This document shows, one piece after another, positions 35,640 through 45,272 of a stretch of 64,000 nucleotides of DNA (the first letter of the stretch is position 1; every line of letters begins with the position of its first letter). The stretch covers positions 1-64,000 of the forward strand of contig JAJEKV010000903.1 in the NCBI GenBank assembly GCA_021234155.1. Reading direction: 5' to 3'. Both the position numbers and the translations under genes were made by a program. Source of the DNA: Isoetes taiwanensis. Lineage: Eukaryota; Streptophyta; Lycopodiopsida; Isoetales; Isoetaceae. Under the pieces are notes generated by a model. That model worked only from the letters and a program-made list of their open reading frames with translations. It did not search any database and was not told the origin of the DNA.

Positions 35640-36060
35640 AAACCGAATCTTGGTGTTGTTGAACCCACATGTGGATGCTAGTGGGAAGATCTCGATGCAA
35701 CTTCCATGTGTTACAAACAACTTCCTTCTCAACATGGTATACATCCCAAATCTTCAGCACATCATCCCTACACATACTTTCCATTCCATGCACATCAAGT
35801 TTTAATCTCCATCTCTCTTTGTGGATGTTCATGACACTACGTGGCGTGTGCCATTGCACAAGCTTTTCTCTGACCCAATCCTTCAATTCTTGTGATATCC
35901 AAGGTGCTAACTTGAACTTAATTCCTTTCTCTGGATCAATGGACTTACCATGGCAAGGTACACCTTGGATATTCTTGTGATCAAACCCATAATAAGTGAC
36001 TAGTTACGATGCCCAACATTGCTGGGTATAAGTTGGAGGAACCTGTAAGTTGGGTCTGTC
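35640..36060 (-). pseudogene. MULE/FAR1-like transposase, 5' half
   Basis: On the minus strand from 36060: IQGVPCHGKS, LAPWISQELKDWVREKLVQW, RSVMNIHKERW and then WVQQHQDSV directly at the edge of the gypsy LTR. This is the region upstream of the catalytic domain in plant MULE transposases. Joining to 10204 after removing the insertion and one AAAAC copy continues the protein into the MSEQEN block and the MDSTF block of the 3' half. The two pieces therefore belong to one disrupted gene. No start codon can be assigned with confidence. Confidence 0.75.
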
Positions 36061-36327
36061 GTCATTGCCTTTCTTCAGTGTTGCCTTTTTTAGTTCATAA
36101 TTGAAGAAAGTGGAAATAGAAATATTGAATTGTACACATGATACTTACAATGTTCAAGGTAGATATTCTAACATTGCAATCATATATAATGAAACAGAAG
36201 AATTTACATACTACAAATTGGACAAATATGTTGGCTACGAACTTGACAAATTCCCTGGCTAAGTTAAGCTTAGAAAGGCTGCATCTTCATATTATATAAC
36301 CGGACAAATTCGTTGTCTAAATTAAAT
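36061..36327. other. AT-rich stretch between MULE fragment and LINE tail
   Basis: I see no gene here. It may hold the 5' end or flank of the MULE-derived gene (minus strand). Two similar phrases, GGACAAAT.TGTTGGCTA and GGACAAATTCGTTGTCTAA, occur at about 36217 and 36302. Confidence 0.35.
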
Positions 36328-39300
36328 TTAGAATAGAATAGAATAGAATATGATTTTATCGTCCACGGAGACCAACTGGCCTATGGACCCAAGTACAAAA
36401 AGCTGAGCAGCAGCGATATTACCGAGGATTAAAACCCCCCGCCCGAAGGGTTTTGGAGGAAAAACCTTAGTAGCAATAAGGATGCCGACATACCGCCACC
36501 GGTTATATACATAATCACAAGTACATTTTGAGGTTAATGTCGGACGGGGGCATAACCTGAAAGTCCGCGTATCCATTACCTCCAGGGTATGAACCCAACA
36601 AGCCTACAGAGGCCGTGCTCGATTAGCTCATGCAAGGCCCGATGGGGCACAACTACCAGAGCATGAAAGAACCCGATATGCTGGAGCAGGCCAGCAGGAC
36701 AAAGCTGGGAGCGTGACTTTCATCCTCATGGCGCCTGCTGGATGACCGACACGAGACTCTGCCCTCCACGCTGCCCCGAATCCATCTCCCCTGCCTCACG
36801 CGAGGTGGTGTGCACCTGCGGAATGGGAAGCAATCACCTGGCGGCTTTTCATGGGTAGATGGGTGCGGCAGGTAGTGGTGTGGGCCCCTCGTGAGCATGG
36901 GATTAACTGCTTTGTCGATAATTTGCCACCTTGACATGTGACAGGCCCTGATCCCAAAGCTTGGCCATGAAGCAAGCATCCAAGTCTTGCTTCAAGGCAG
37001 GCGTTCCTTCGGTGTATGCACCGGTCCACATCTCGCGGTGCCTCGCACATTCCATAGCGAACCACGGGCTTGCTTGTCTTTCCAAAGAGGCTTTGAGTCG
37101 CCGGGGCCCATCGCCACCGCCAAAGCAAGGTTGGGCGGCGGGCTTCATCCATAGCCACCGCCTCGGAAGTAAATAATGTGGCGTTCAGTAGCCCTCAGAA
37201 TGGAAGGAAGCACGTCTCCTGGAGCAAGATCCGATATGGGACCGTGGATTTCACTCCCGTGCCGGGGCCAAGAAGGCCTTCCGTACTGCTCCTAGATCGA
37301 TTCCAAGTGGTGAGGGATATCGCCCCCCACACTTCTCGCCCCCATAGAGGAGGACCGGTTCAACCAAGGCCTGAACAAGTGTGCCTGGTGACCCCATGCA
37401 TACTGACTCGCCTTGGATTGTTGTTTTGCATTGCATATAGGGCTTTCCGACTGCAAAGTGACCAGCAGAAACGATGGATGCATCCGGTGTGTGGTAGTAG
37501 AAAACTCAATGCCCAAATACTTATAAGACTGAGCAACCTCCACTACCTTTGGTAAGTGAATGAGGGAAGTGGGTCTTAGGGATGATGGGACCAGCAGCAC
37601 CCTGTCTTGGCCAAAGTTAACTCTCATGTCGCGAATTGGGCGAAAGTGTCCAAAGCATCCGGTGGTGTTGCATGTCCTCTGGGGGTATATGCAAAGGTGT
37701 CAACATCATCGGCATATATGAGTTGCGGATTATGTGGTGCATCAACTGAGCGCCTCCCGTGCTCAGCTAGCCATTCTTCTAGGCTGGTCAATGTACAAGT
37801 TTAAGGCGTCGGGGATAGAGGGCAGCCACGGCGCACCCCAATGCTATTTAACAACGGGCTCCCCCGACGATTGTGAGACGAATCGAGCAAGCCTCAGATA
37901 GTATGTATATAGCATTCGCAAGTCGACGGGGTCCCTAGTCGTCTCAATCGTCCCACAACTTATCCCGAGGCGCGTGTCAAAAGCCTTTGCGGTAAATCCA
38001 CAAAGCAACAAAGTCTGATTCTGGCGTCGATTCCGGCTATCCTCTATGAGTGTTCGCAGAGTGAAGATATGGTCAATAGTAGAATGCCGGGGCGGAAGCC
38101 TCCGGCATTGAGCCCGCACTTCTCCATCCTACGCCCAAAGTGTCAATCGCCGCTCAAGAATCCTAGGCAAGCAACTTGGCAAAACGGAACCGACCATAAT
38201 GGTACGATAGTTGGGTGGGCTATGGGGGTCCCCCCGCTTTGTATATGGGCACAACTCTCGGGTAGTCAAAGTCGGGGAAGCCTTCTTGCAATGCCCTCGT
38301 TGAAGAGTGCCGCGGAGAACCCAAGCACCATTGGGGGCCCGCCCACTTGGAAGCTTCTGCGCATACCATCCATCTGGCGCGCCTTCAGGTTAGCGGTTGT
38401 GGCCATTATGACATCCCGGTAATGACCCGATTACTAGGCCTGTCTCGGAGGTACGGTGCGGCTTCCCATTGGGTCATAGAAATTTTGCAAGTAGTATCTC
38501 ACCCATTGTTCACGGTAATATTTCACGTGGGTCATGGCGGGCTTACTCAAGACCTTTCTCGAAGGCCCTAGGGTGGCGGTCTAGAAGACCAAACATCTGT
38601 TCTTTGGTGCTCGCTTAAAGGTACAGCTTTCTTGGTCTTGAGGAAGGGCGGTATTGCGATGAGGGCGGCCTGGGCGGCGAATGGTGGGGTCCAAGCACTT
38701 GGCCGGAGCCATCGTTTCAGCTCCGACATTCGTCATCGAACCCGATGATTCGGGGAAGGTGGTTTGCAACCCCTGCGTGGATCGTCGAGAGAGCGGCCTC
38801 TCCCAAAGCATCTGTCCCCTACCCTCAGAAGGAGCTGGTTCAGCTGGGCCGTCTGCTGTTGAAGTGTGGGAAGTTGCAGCCCCCGGCTCATGCTCAAGCA
38901 TCCCTCACCATAGACCGCCGATGATCATAGTCTAGACGCAACCGTGGTACATATGGGGTGTTGGGGCAATGGGTGCTTTCGGTTGGCACTGCCAATCTAT
39001 CTGCGAAGAACGGGGTGATGGTGGGGTCTACTTCCGCGTCCGGCCACTGCCCCGACACCGGGCGAGTGATCAAGTGTAGACATTGCTGCGTCATAGCACG
39101 CGTAATCCACCTGCCCGGGTGCCCCCGGTTCTCCTGTCTACACAAGTGAAGCGGCTGGAGGGGCGGCCTTGTCCCGACCATTACAAATGACCGGTCAAAG
39201 ATATGCGCCCAACAACTTGGCCCGTTGCCCGGCCATAAGTGTCACCTCGGCGTCATCGGGCCCTTGGCCAAACCATCTCACGTAAGGGGTCCATTTGCAA

Positions 39301-39845
39301 CACATCCTCGGCTAGAGGTCGCGAATTTTGGGATCTGTCACGCTTACAATGCGGCGCATTGAAATCTCCAAACAACATGACCTTGCCCAATTATGCATGC
39401 TGGCGTATGTCATCATATAGATCGACATAGGGCTCTGCCTATCCACATCCAAGTGTGTGTGGTAAAGTTGCTCGGCGATGTGGGAAGTAGCAAGCGGAAC
39501 GCCATGCCTTTATGCACTTTCGTACCCACCATTATGTCATTGTGCACAATGCGCGCTTGCGCGGGGAGGCCGATTGGGCCAAAACATACGGTAGTAACAC
39601 GCAATTCCTCCGTGTCCTCGTTTCGGTGCACTCATTGAAAGGCGGATTTGAGCGGCGGTATCCGGCAAATCGTAGGCTTTGTGACCAGCATGTTCCCATG
39701 TTTCCATGAGGAAGATAAGGTCCATGTCCATGGCGACGGAATTGAGACTGTCCCCCTTCTGCCATGGAAAGCCACGGCAATTCCAGGATACCACGATGAG
39801 GCACGATCCCTATTTAGTGGCATGCATCGCATAGAAAGGTTGCAC
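36328..39845 (-). mobile_element. Non-LTR retrotransposon (LINE) with endonuclease and reverse transcriptase, decayed
   Basis: From the high end on the minus strand: an APE-type endonuclease starts with VSWNCRGFPWQKGDS (39792) and has DLIFLMETW and, near 39370-39350, the GDFNA-type block. The reverse transcriptase includes PPRHSTIDHIFTLRTLIE (about 38095), a KAFDT block (about 37985) and a thumb-like KYLGIEFSTT (about 37520). A further C-terminal stretch runs to about 36800, and an untranslated tail ends at (GAATA)4, 36331-36350, that is (TATTC)n in element orientation. There are many shifts and stops. The 5' border near 39845 is uncertain. A fragment of the same kind lies at 50731-51120. Confidence 0.8.
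36331..36350 (-). repeat. (TATTC)4 tail of the LINE
   Basis: Four copies of GAATA on the plus strand, directly after the 3' untranslated part of the minus-strand LINE. LINEs that end in a short tandem repeat instead of poly(A) are known in plants and animals. I infer that this is such a tail. Confidence 0.65.
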
Positions 39846-40385
39846 AATATCCAGACAAAACATAAGTCATTGTATCCATGTTTAAAACATATTTAATAGC
39901 AAATTGTGACTTTGAAAAGCCTTCCTTTATTTGTAAAGGCTTTATCAAATTTGTTAAATTAACGGTAAAATGTCCTTCTTGCTTGAACCTTAACAAATTT
40001 TATAGATATCTTTTGTTCCCAAAACATAAGAGCCAAAGCTCAATTGTAGAACATTCTTGAGTGCTCCATGCTAAATTAACACATTTAACTCAGGGTAAAG
40101 GCCAATATCTTGTTGCAAAATCTTTCACTATTCTTTCCATCAAACTTGCAATGTTTTAAGACTTTGAATGTTGCACAACCCTCTGAACTTTCACATAATT
40201 TTTTATCCTAAGCAGAATCCATCTTGAATCTCCACTACTTGCATAGTCCATCTAAATCCACAGTAACATTCGTAATATAAAACAATCAAAAGAAGTTGAG
40301 GCGCTGGCAATAAGCACTCAATTAGCAAAAGATAACTGTAGCACGTGTGCAGATGGTGAAGAAACATGTAGGAAGTTAGACAGAC
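39846..40385. other. AT-rich stretch, probably intronic or flanking to the DBR1-like gene
   Basis: I see no exon here. Further C-terminal DBR1 exons were looked for on the minus strand and not found. Confidence 0.35.
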
Positions 40386-40797
40386 CTCTGCTCAGATGGA
40401 AAACTGGATTGTGCGTCCGGGTGATTGCAAGCCATTCTTCATCAGAAGAAAACTCAAGAGGCCCAGAAGTTGCAGGGATATCATTGACCTGTCCAGCAAG
40501 AAAATAACAGACCTAGGTATAGGTTGCGCTTAATTTACTAATAGTGTTGTTCATTATGAAAAAGAGGTCTACCTTTCACATATATTCTAAGCTAATGAAA
40601 ATGATGTAAAACATACCTGTAAAAAGACTTTCCAGGCAACCATTTGTTTAAGGCAAAAAGCTTTGTCTCACTAGATTATTGCCATGTTCAATTACAGCGG
40701 CAAACTTTGTATATAGGTGAACTGAAAACCAATACATAGATTTCAATTTCTGCAAAAGCTTATGTGCAAATTCACTCCTCAGGTTGTTTCTCTCCAC
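40386..40797 (-). pseudogene. DBR1: Lariat debranching enzyme DBR1-like, two internal exons
   Basis: DBR1 hydrolyses the 2'-5' bond of excised intron lariats in the nucleus. Exon 1 (about 40797-40617, minus) reads SEFAHKLLQKLKSMYWFSVH and FAAVIEHG, then after a one-base shift FALNKWLPGKSFLQ, with donor GTATGT. Exon 2 (40488-40386) reads GPLEFSSDEEWLAITRTHNP with intact splice borders. This is the end of the metallophosphoesterase domain and the start of the DBR1 C-terminal domain. The metal-binding N-terminal part (GGNHE and similar motifs) should lie at higher coordinates. It is not found before the HAD gene, and an inverted-repeat element begins exactly at the 5' edge of exon 1. It is probably a truncated relic; a long intron is the alternative. 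Confidence 0.8.
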
Positions 40798-41090
40798 CTT
40801 TTTACGTAAAAACAGGTTATGTGACATTCTGCCGGCGCTTCCAATAGCGCCTCGCCACGTGGCATTGATTCTAACCCTGAATGTAAAGTAAAAATTTCTT
40901 CGCAGCTCTGTTTCTTTTGCGTTTCGCTGCGGCCTTCTCCGGCAATGATTTTGCAGACAGATCTTGGCATTCCAGCGAACAATCCTCCTATTCCGGTGAT
41001 TCTACAGGGCAGGTGAGCAAGGTAGATCATTTTAAAGAACTTTTTGTTGCCACAGAATATCACATAACCTGTTTCCACGTTACAAAAATG
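40797..41090. mobile_element. MITE-like inverted-repeat element, about 290 bp
   Basis: Left arm about 40797-40832 (CCTTTTTACGTAAAAACAGG followed by TTATGTGACATTCTG) pairs with the right arm 41053-41090 (CAGAATATCACATAACCTG followed by TTTCCACGTTACAAAAATG). Only a few positions differ. The interior is GC-richer and has 96-99-codon open frames on both strands with no family that I know. A target duplication is not evident. It abuts the DBR1-like exon. Confidence 0.6.
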
Positions 41091-41190
41091 TCTGTTTACC
41101 AGACATTCTGGTGTGTCAGCAATGCCTCCGCGCTAACGCGCGTCGGCATTGCTTCCACACCAGAATGTCTGGTAAACAGACATTCTTGTA
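41081..41190. repeat. 110-bp near-perfect hairpin
   Basis: Arms 41081-41133 and 41138-41190 pair around a 4-base loop TAAC. The outer 35 bp (TGTCTGTTTACCAGACATTC and on) pair completely except for one position near the edge. Two internal 2x2 mismatches are both TC opposite TC (41116-41117 with 41154-41155, and 41127-41128 with 41143-41144). The loop end is CGCGC/GCGCG. It overlaps the right edge of the inverted-repeat element by about 10 bp. It could be a foldback element or a small-RNA hairpin. Confidence 0.85.
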
Positions 41191-42485
41191 TACATAAAGA
41201 ATATTAGCTAGCTCAGTATCATTCTTAGTAAGAAATAAACAAATTACTTGAGAGTTAAAACTCTAAATTGGCCTCACAACATGAGAACATATCAAGCCCA
41301 GATATAATGGAGAAGCAGCCTATCTCCCTGACATAATAGCTTGGTTTTATGGAGGCAACAAATAGATAAAGCTCATATATCAATAAAATAAACAACTGCA
41401 TTCTCCTCTGCTCCAGTGCTATGCCATTGGGTTGGCATCAAATTTACATGTGACAACTTTGAAGGCTTCATATGACGGAGCATTTTCTTTTTCCTATAAG
41501 GGGTACAACTGCTGGCAATATAACCCCATGCAACCCATCCAAACTTTGTACTACTTGAATTATGCAGTTAGAAAGTACATGACAAACCATCCAGTTGAAA
41601 GTTGTTGAATAAAAAGGAATAGTAAAATAGTACTTGCTGATAGTAGATCCTCAGCTTACTCTCATATGTTGCAATACATTGTATGTACCCAGCGCAACCA
41701 TAGCCTTAAAAAATTTTGACAGTCTTTCCAAATGACATGGCTACATCAAATAAAGGTAGCCTAAATAATCCATGTAGTCACGATCCTTGCATTTTTTTTC
41801 AGTAGAAAACATTCACATGACCTTCTTAACAGCAAGTTGGAAAGACAATGGGGAGCACCTATGATGTGGTAGCTGGAGAGGCAAGGTTAGCAGAAACCAT
41901 GGCTGCCCTTGAGTGAAAGCCCCAGGGTTTTCAAGAAAGCTAAATCTCTTTTGGACTAAGGATATCATTTCTCTGATCCATCAACCCTTCTTACCCGAGC
42001 AATGGTAAAAAACCCTAAGCTCTTTATCCATAAAATAAAGTTTGTGTAGGACTTATTATGTTTTATATAATACAGTAGAAGCTTATAACTTCTTAAAACT
42101 TTGTTTTTAGACCCTTGATCATTAAAAAGTGATTTTATCTATTTATGTTCACACAGTAGTATGCATGTCACGTTTTTCTGTTGTAAATGTTCTACGATGC
42201 TCTATATGCAAAGTGAACTCCAAAACCATTTCAAGTTTTAAAAAATTTGAAAGTTGGGCGTTCCCGTTCCCATTCGTTCCCGTTCCGAATTTTGGTCCCA
42301 AGTTCCGGCTCCGTTCGATAAAGATGTAAAGCATGGAGCAATCCTCTCTCTAGCATTGATGATAAGTATCAATCCTCCTAAAGTGGCATAAATCCAGACC
42401 ATACAATCAACATCAAGGGCTGAGATGCCACAACGGAGGGGGGACAAAAACTAGCCAGAGTTTGTTTAGTGAGCTGGGTTGATTC
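41191..42485. other. Non-coding stretch
   Basis: I see no supported gene. Missing DBR1 5' exons were looked for on the minus strand and not found. At 41765-42000 and 42230-42320 there are short homopolymer runs only. Confidence 0.4.
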
Positions 42486-43800
42486 TCACACCCTAATTAC
42501 GGCATGGTAATATTCACTTTTGCTGGTGCTGGCCGAGCTGCTTCTGTTGTAGTGCATTGAAAGCATTTCTAGTTCTACACATGTTAACACTGAGGCATTT
42601 GAGTTCATAGAAACGTCGTTGCAAATCCTTCCGATGGAAATCAACAGCCTGAGGCCAATGGTAAATATTGCCGATACAGGTTGAGCTGAAGTCTGCAAGC
42701 ACCGGACAAAGTCATCCAGATGTAGGACTGGAATGAAGCCCATGCTGCTAATTATTTCTTCTGCCTTTTCCAGCTTTCAAGCTCCTCCTCACGGTCCAAC
42801 ATTATGTGACAATGTTGCATTGTAAGGGTGATGCCATGAGCTTCACTATTTGAAACATATAATGGCAACCTTCAGCAATGTTTCAGCAGGCAAAGATAAT
42901 CTTCAGCAGGCAAAGATAATGCTAACAAACATTATCTTGTTTGGCACAGTGTCATGTGCTTCAAAAACTCAAAAACATCATTATCCTTGAGCATATGCTG
43001 CAAGCATGGATGTGCATTGAGGCGTAGTATTGCACATTTGTTATACATATTAATAAGGACATTCCATCCTGGTCCATTAAGTTGTGCAGACATATGAAAT
43101 TGTGCAGATATATGAATCCTGGTCCACTAAATTGTGCAGACATATGGAGAGCAGTTGGATATGTGAAATTGTCAGGTAATAACGCTGTTAATTGCATGCG
43201 AAAGCGCAGCCACTTCATGTTTCTTCATTTTCTTGAACATCAACCATGCTTCTTCTATACATACACACTTTCCATAGATATCAACATTGTGCTGGGGAAT
43301 TTTGTCAAACACTCCTGCCATTTCCATAACCGTTGATATGAGGGCACTACTACCATCATATCCAAATTAAGTCCTCTGGATCATGCAAATCTTTACCTCA
43401 GTCGGAATTACAAACAACTTATCTGGCCTCACAACTTCCAATTCGATTTCTCTAAATAACTGTCTTCGTCCTTATGAACATAACCTGCAAACATGGATTT
43501 GATAAACAAAATTTCTAGCCTGATGTGTGTTGTCCATGGGATTAACATCTCGGCATGGCATCGCATCAAATATCAGCTGTGTACATCAGGGTTTTGACAA
43601 TTGGCATAAGCTGTGAATACACATTCTTTACACCGCATTTTACCGAACACCCAACTAACAGCATCCAAAGCTCCACACTTGCCATAGACATTTCTATAAA
43701 AGATTCTCACAGAACCTTCTCTTTGCCACATAACATAAATATCAATCCACTTACAGTTCAGATATTTCCTCTTATCTCCACACTGGCGGTATAATCTGCA
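42486..43800 (-). pseudogene. Pentatricopeptide repeat (PPR) protein, decayed
   Basis: Minus-strand blocks of the plant PPR pattern follow one another with shifts and stops: VYGKCGALDAVSWVFGKM (about 43700-43645), VVRPDKLFVIPTEV (about 43440-43395), MAGVFDKIPQHNVDIYGKC with IEEAWLMFKKMKKHEVA (about 43325-43215), and NVLINMYNKCAILRLNAHPC (about 43060-43000). PPR proteins bind organellar RNA through ~35-residue repeats. The string of repeats without introns fits the usual intron-poor PPR gene. No start, targeting peptide or intact frame is left. It lies just upstream of, and divergent from, the HAD gene. Confidence 0.65.
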
Positions 43801-43965
43801 TCTCTACCTCAAGACTATGGCCTCGTTCAATTTCGTTTTTCCAATGACAAACCAATTCCCTAATTCAAGTATGTCCAAGACTGTTTCTCATAGAAATGCA
43901 AAAAATTTCCATTAGTTTTAGGGGTAGGTATTTAAAGTAAAGGGTTGTTTTGGAAAGGCGGAAGG

Positions 43966-45272
43966 ATGGGAGAGGCGGTCGGGAAGGTGTTAGTCACCTT
44001 TGATATAGATGGGACTCTGATGCGTAGCTCCGGCGCCTCCTCTAACCGCCTTCACAAGCGCGCCTTCTCACATGCCTTCTCGCAGATTTTTGGCCTTACA
44101 GATACAACTATTGATGTTTGCAAGGTTAGCTTTCCTAAAATGCTTGCGTTTTGGTTGCCCGTTGAAGTTCTTAGTTCTACTTTACAAATGTTCATTGCTG
44201 CAGCATCATGGAAGCACAGATCCTCTTATACTCGTCAACACATTGGAATATTATGGCATTGATCGAAAGGTAAGAGTCTTCCTGTGCTTTAGACTAGGTT
44301 CACCATCTATCAGTCTTCTTAAGCCTCTCATTACCTGATAGTTTTGCTATTGACTGCAAGGTTAACATATCAATTTTTTTATTTAATTTCTTTTGTCTAT
44401 GTTGGCTCCATCGCTTGAAGCTTGAATGAATGTGATTGAAGCATGTTTCTCTTTTGTGGCCTTTGTGTTTGTTTAATTTATAAAACATGAACTTCATTTT
44501 TGCTACTTTACAGGAAGCTGTGTCTAAACTGCCTGCACTAAAATCTGCAATGGTTGATTATGCTAAGCAACATGCTGGCGAGGTAGGTGATGGATTACAA
44601 TTACTTCCTGGTGTTGCAGTGCTTTTGGAAAGCTTGTCAAGTCACAAAGATGCTCTCATAGGACTCGTATGACTTCAGACTCTTATGCCCTTTCTGTCAA
44701 TTTTTCAATCATGGACTCCATACAGGGAAAAGACCTTACATGTATTTTAACTTCCTCTGCTTCAGGTTACTGGAAACCTTGAAGATATTGCATGGATGAA
44801 GATGGCTGCTTTGGGCATCCAAAGCCATTTCTCAATTCCCAATTTTGGAGGGTATAGCATCATTAGATTGTTTTTTAATGAAAATAGTCTAATTTTTTTT
44901 TTGGACTGGCAGCTTTGGAAGTGATCACGAGGATCGTGGAGAACTTGTAAAACTAGCAGCTGAAAAGTCCAAGAGGATTTTTGGTACAGAGATTCAGTTA
45001 CATGCACATGTTGGTGACACGGTATGTTCTTTCTGCAGATCTGTTAAATGTGGATAGCTTTACCATGCTCACATCTTTTATATTTTTAATTCCAGCCAAA
45101 TGATATCAAAGCTGCAGAGTATGGTGGGGCAATACCCATTGGTGTATGCACGGGCATTTTCAGCAAGGAAGACCTGTTCAATGCAAGTAATACTGGTAAT
45201 GTTGTTCTGTTTGACAATCTGATGGACACAAAAGCATTTTTTCATACTTGTGGGTTGCAACCACAAGTCTAA
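43966..45272 (+). CDS. HAD-superfamily hydrolase, six exons, 249 residues, intact
   Basis: Exons 43966-44124, 44204-44269, 44514-44666, 44766-44851, 44913-45021 and 45096-45272; all introns are GT-AG and 61-244 bp, and the joined frame has no break. Motif I is FDIDGTL with nucleophile Asp13 and acid/base Asp15. Motif II is Thr128 in LVTGN. A candidate motif III lysine is in the ELVKLAAEKSK stretch (168-175). Motif IV is VGDTPND with Asp190 and Asp194. This is a soluble HAD phosphatase/hydrolase fold with a helical cap between motifs I and II (about residues 18-120). The substrate cannot be read from sequence; plant relatives are annotated only as haloacid dehalogenase-like. ATG 43966 fits the family N-terminus; an in-frame ATG at 43945 would add seven residues. 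No signal peptide is seen. Confidence 0.92.

Noticed and set aside
41400-41570. Possible 5' exons of DBR1 on the minus strand
   Set aside because: A faint similarity to the residues after the GGNHE motif was considered. The frame has stops and no metal-binding motif or splice border.
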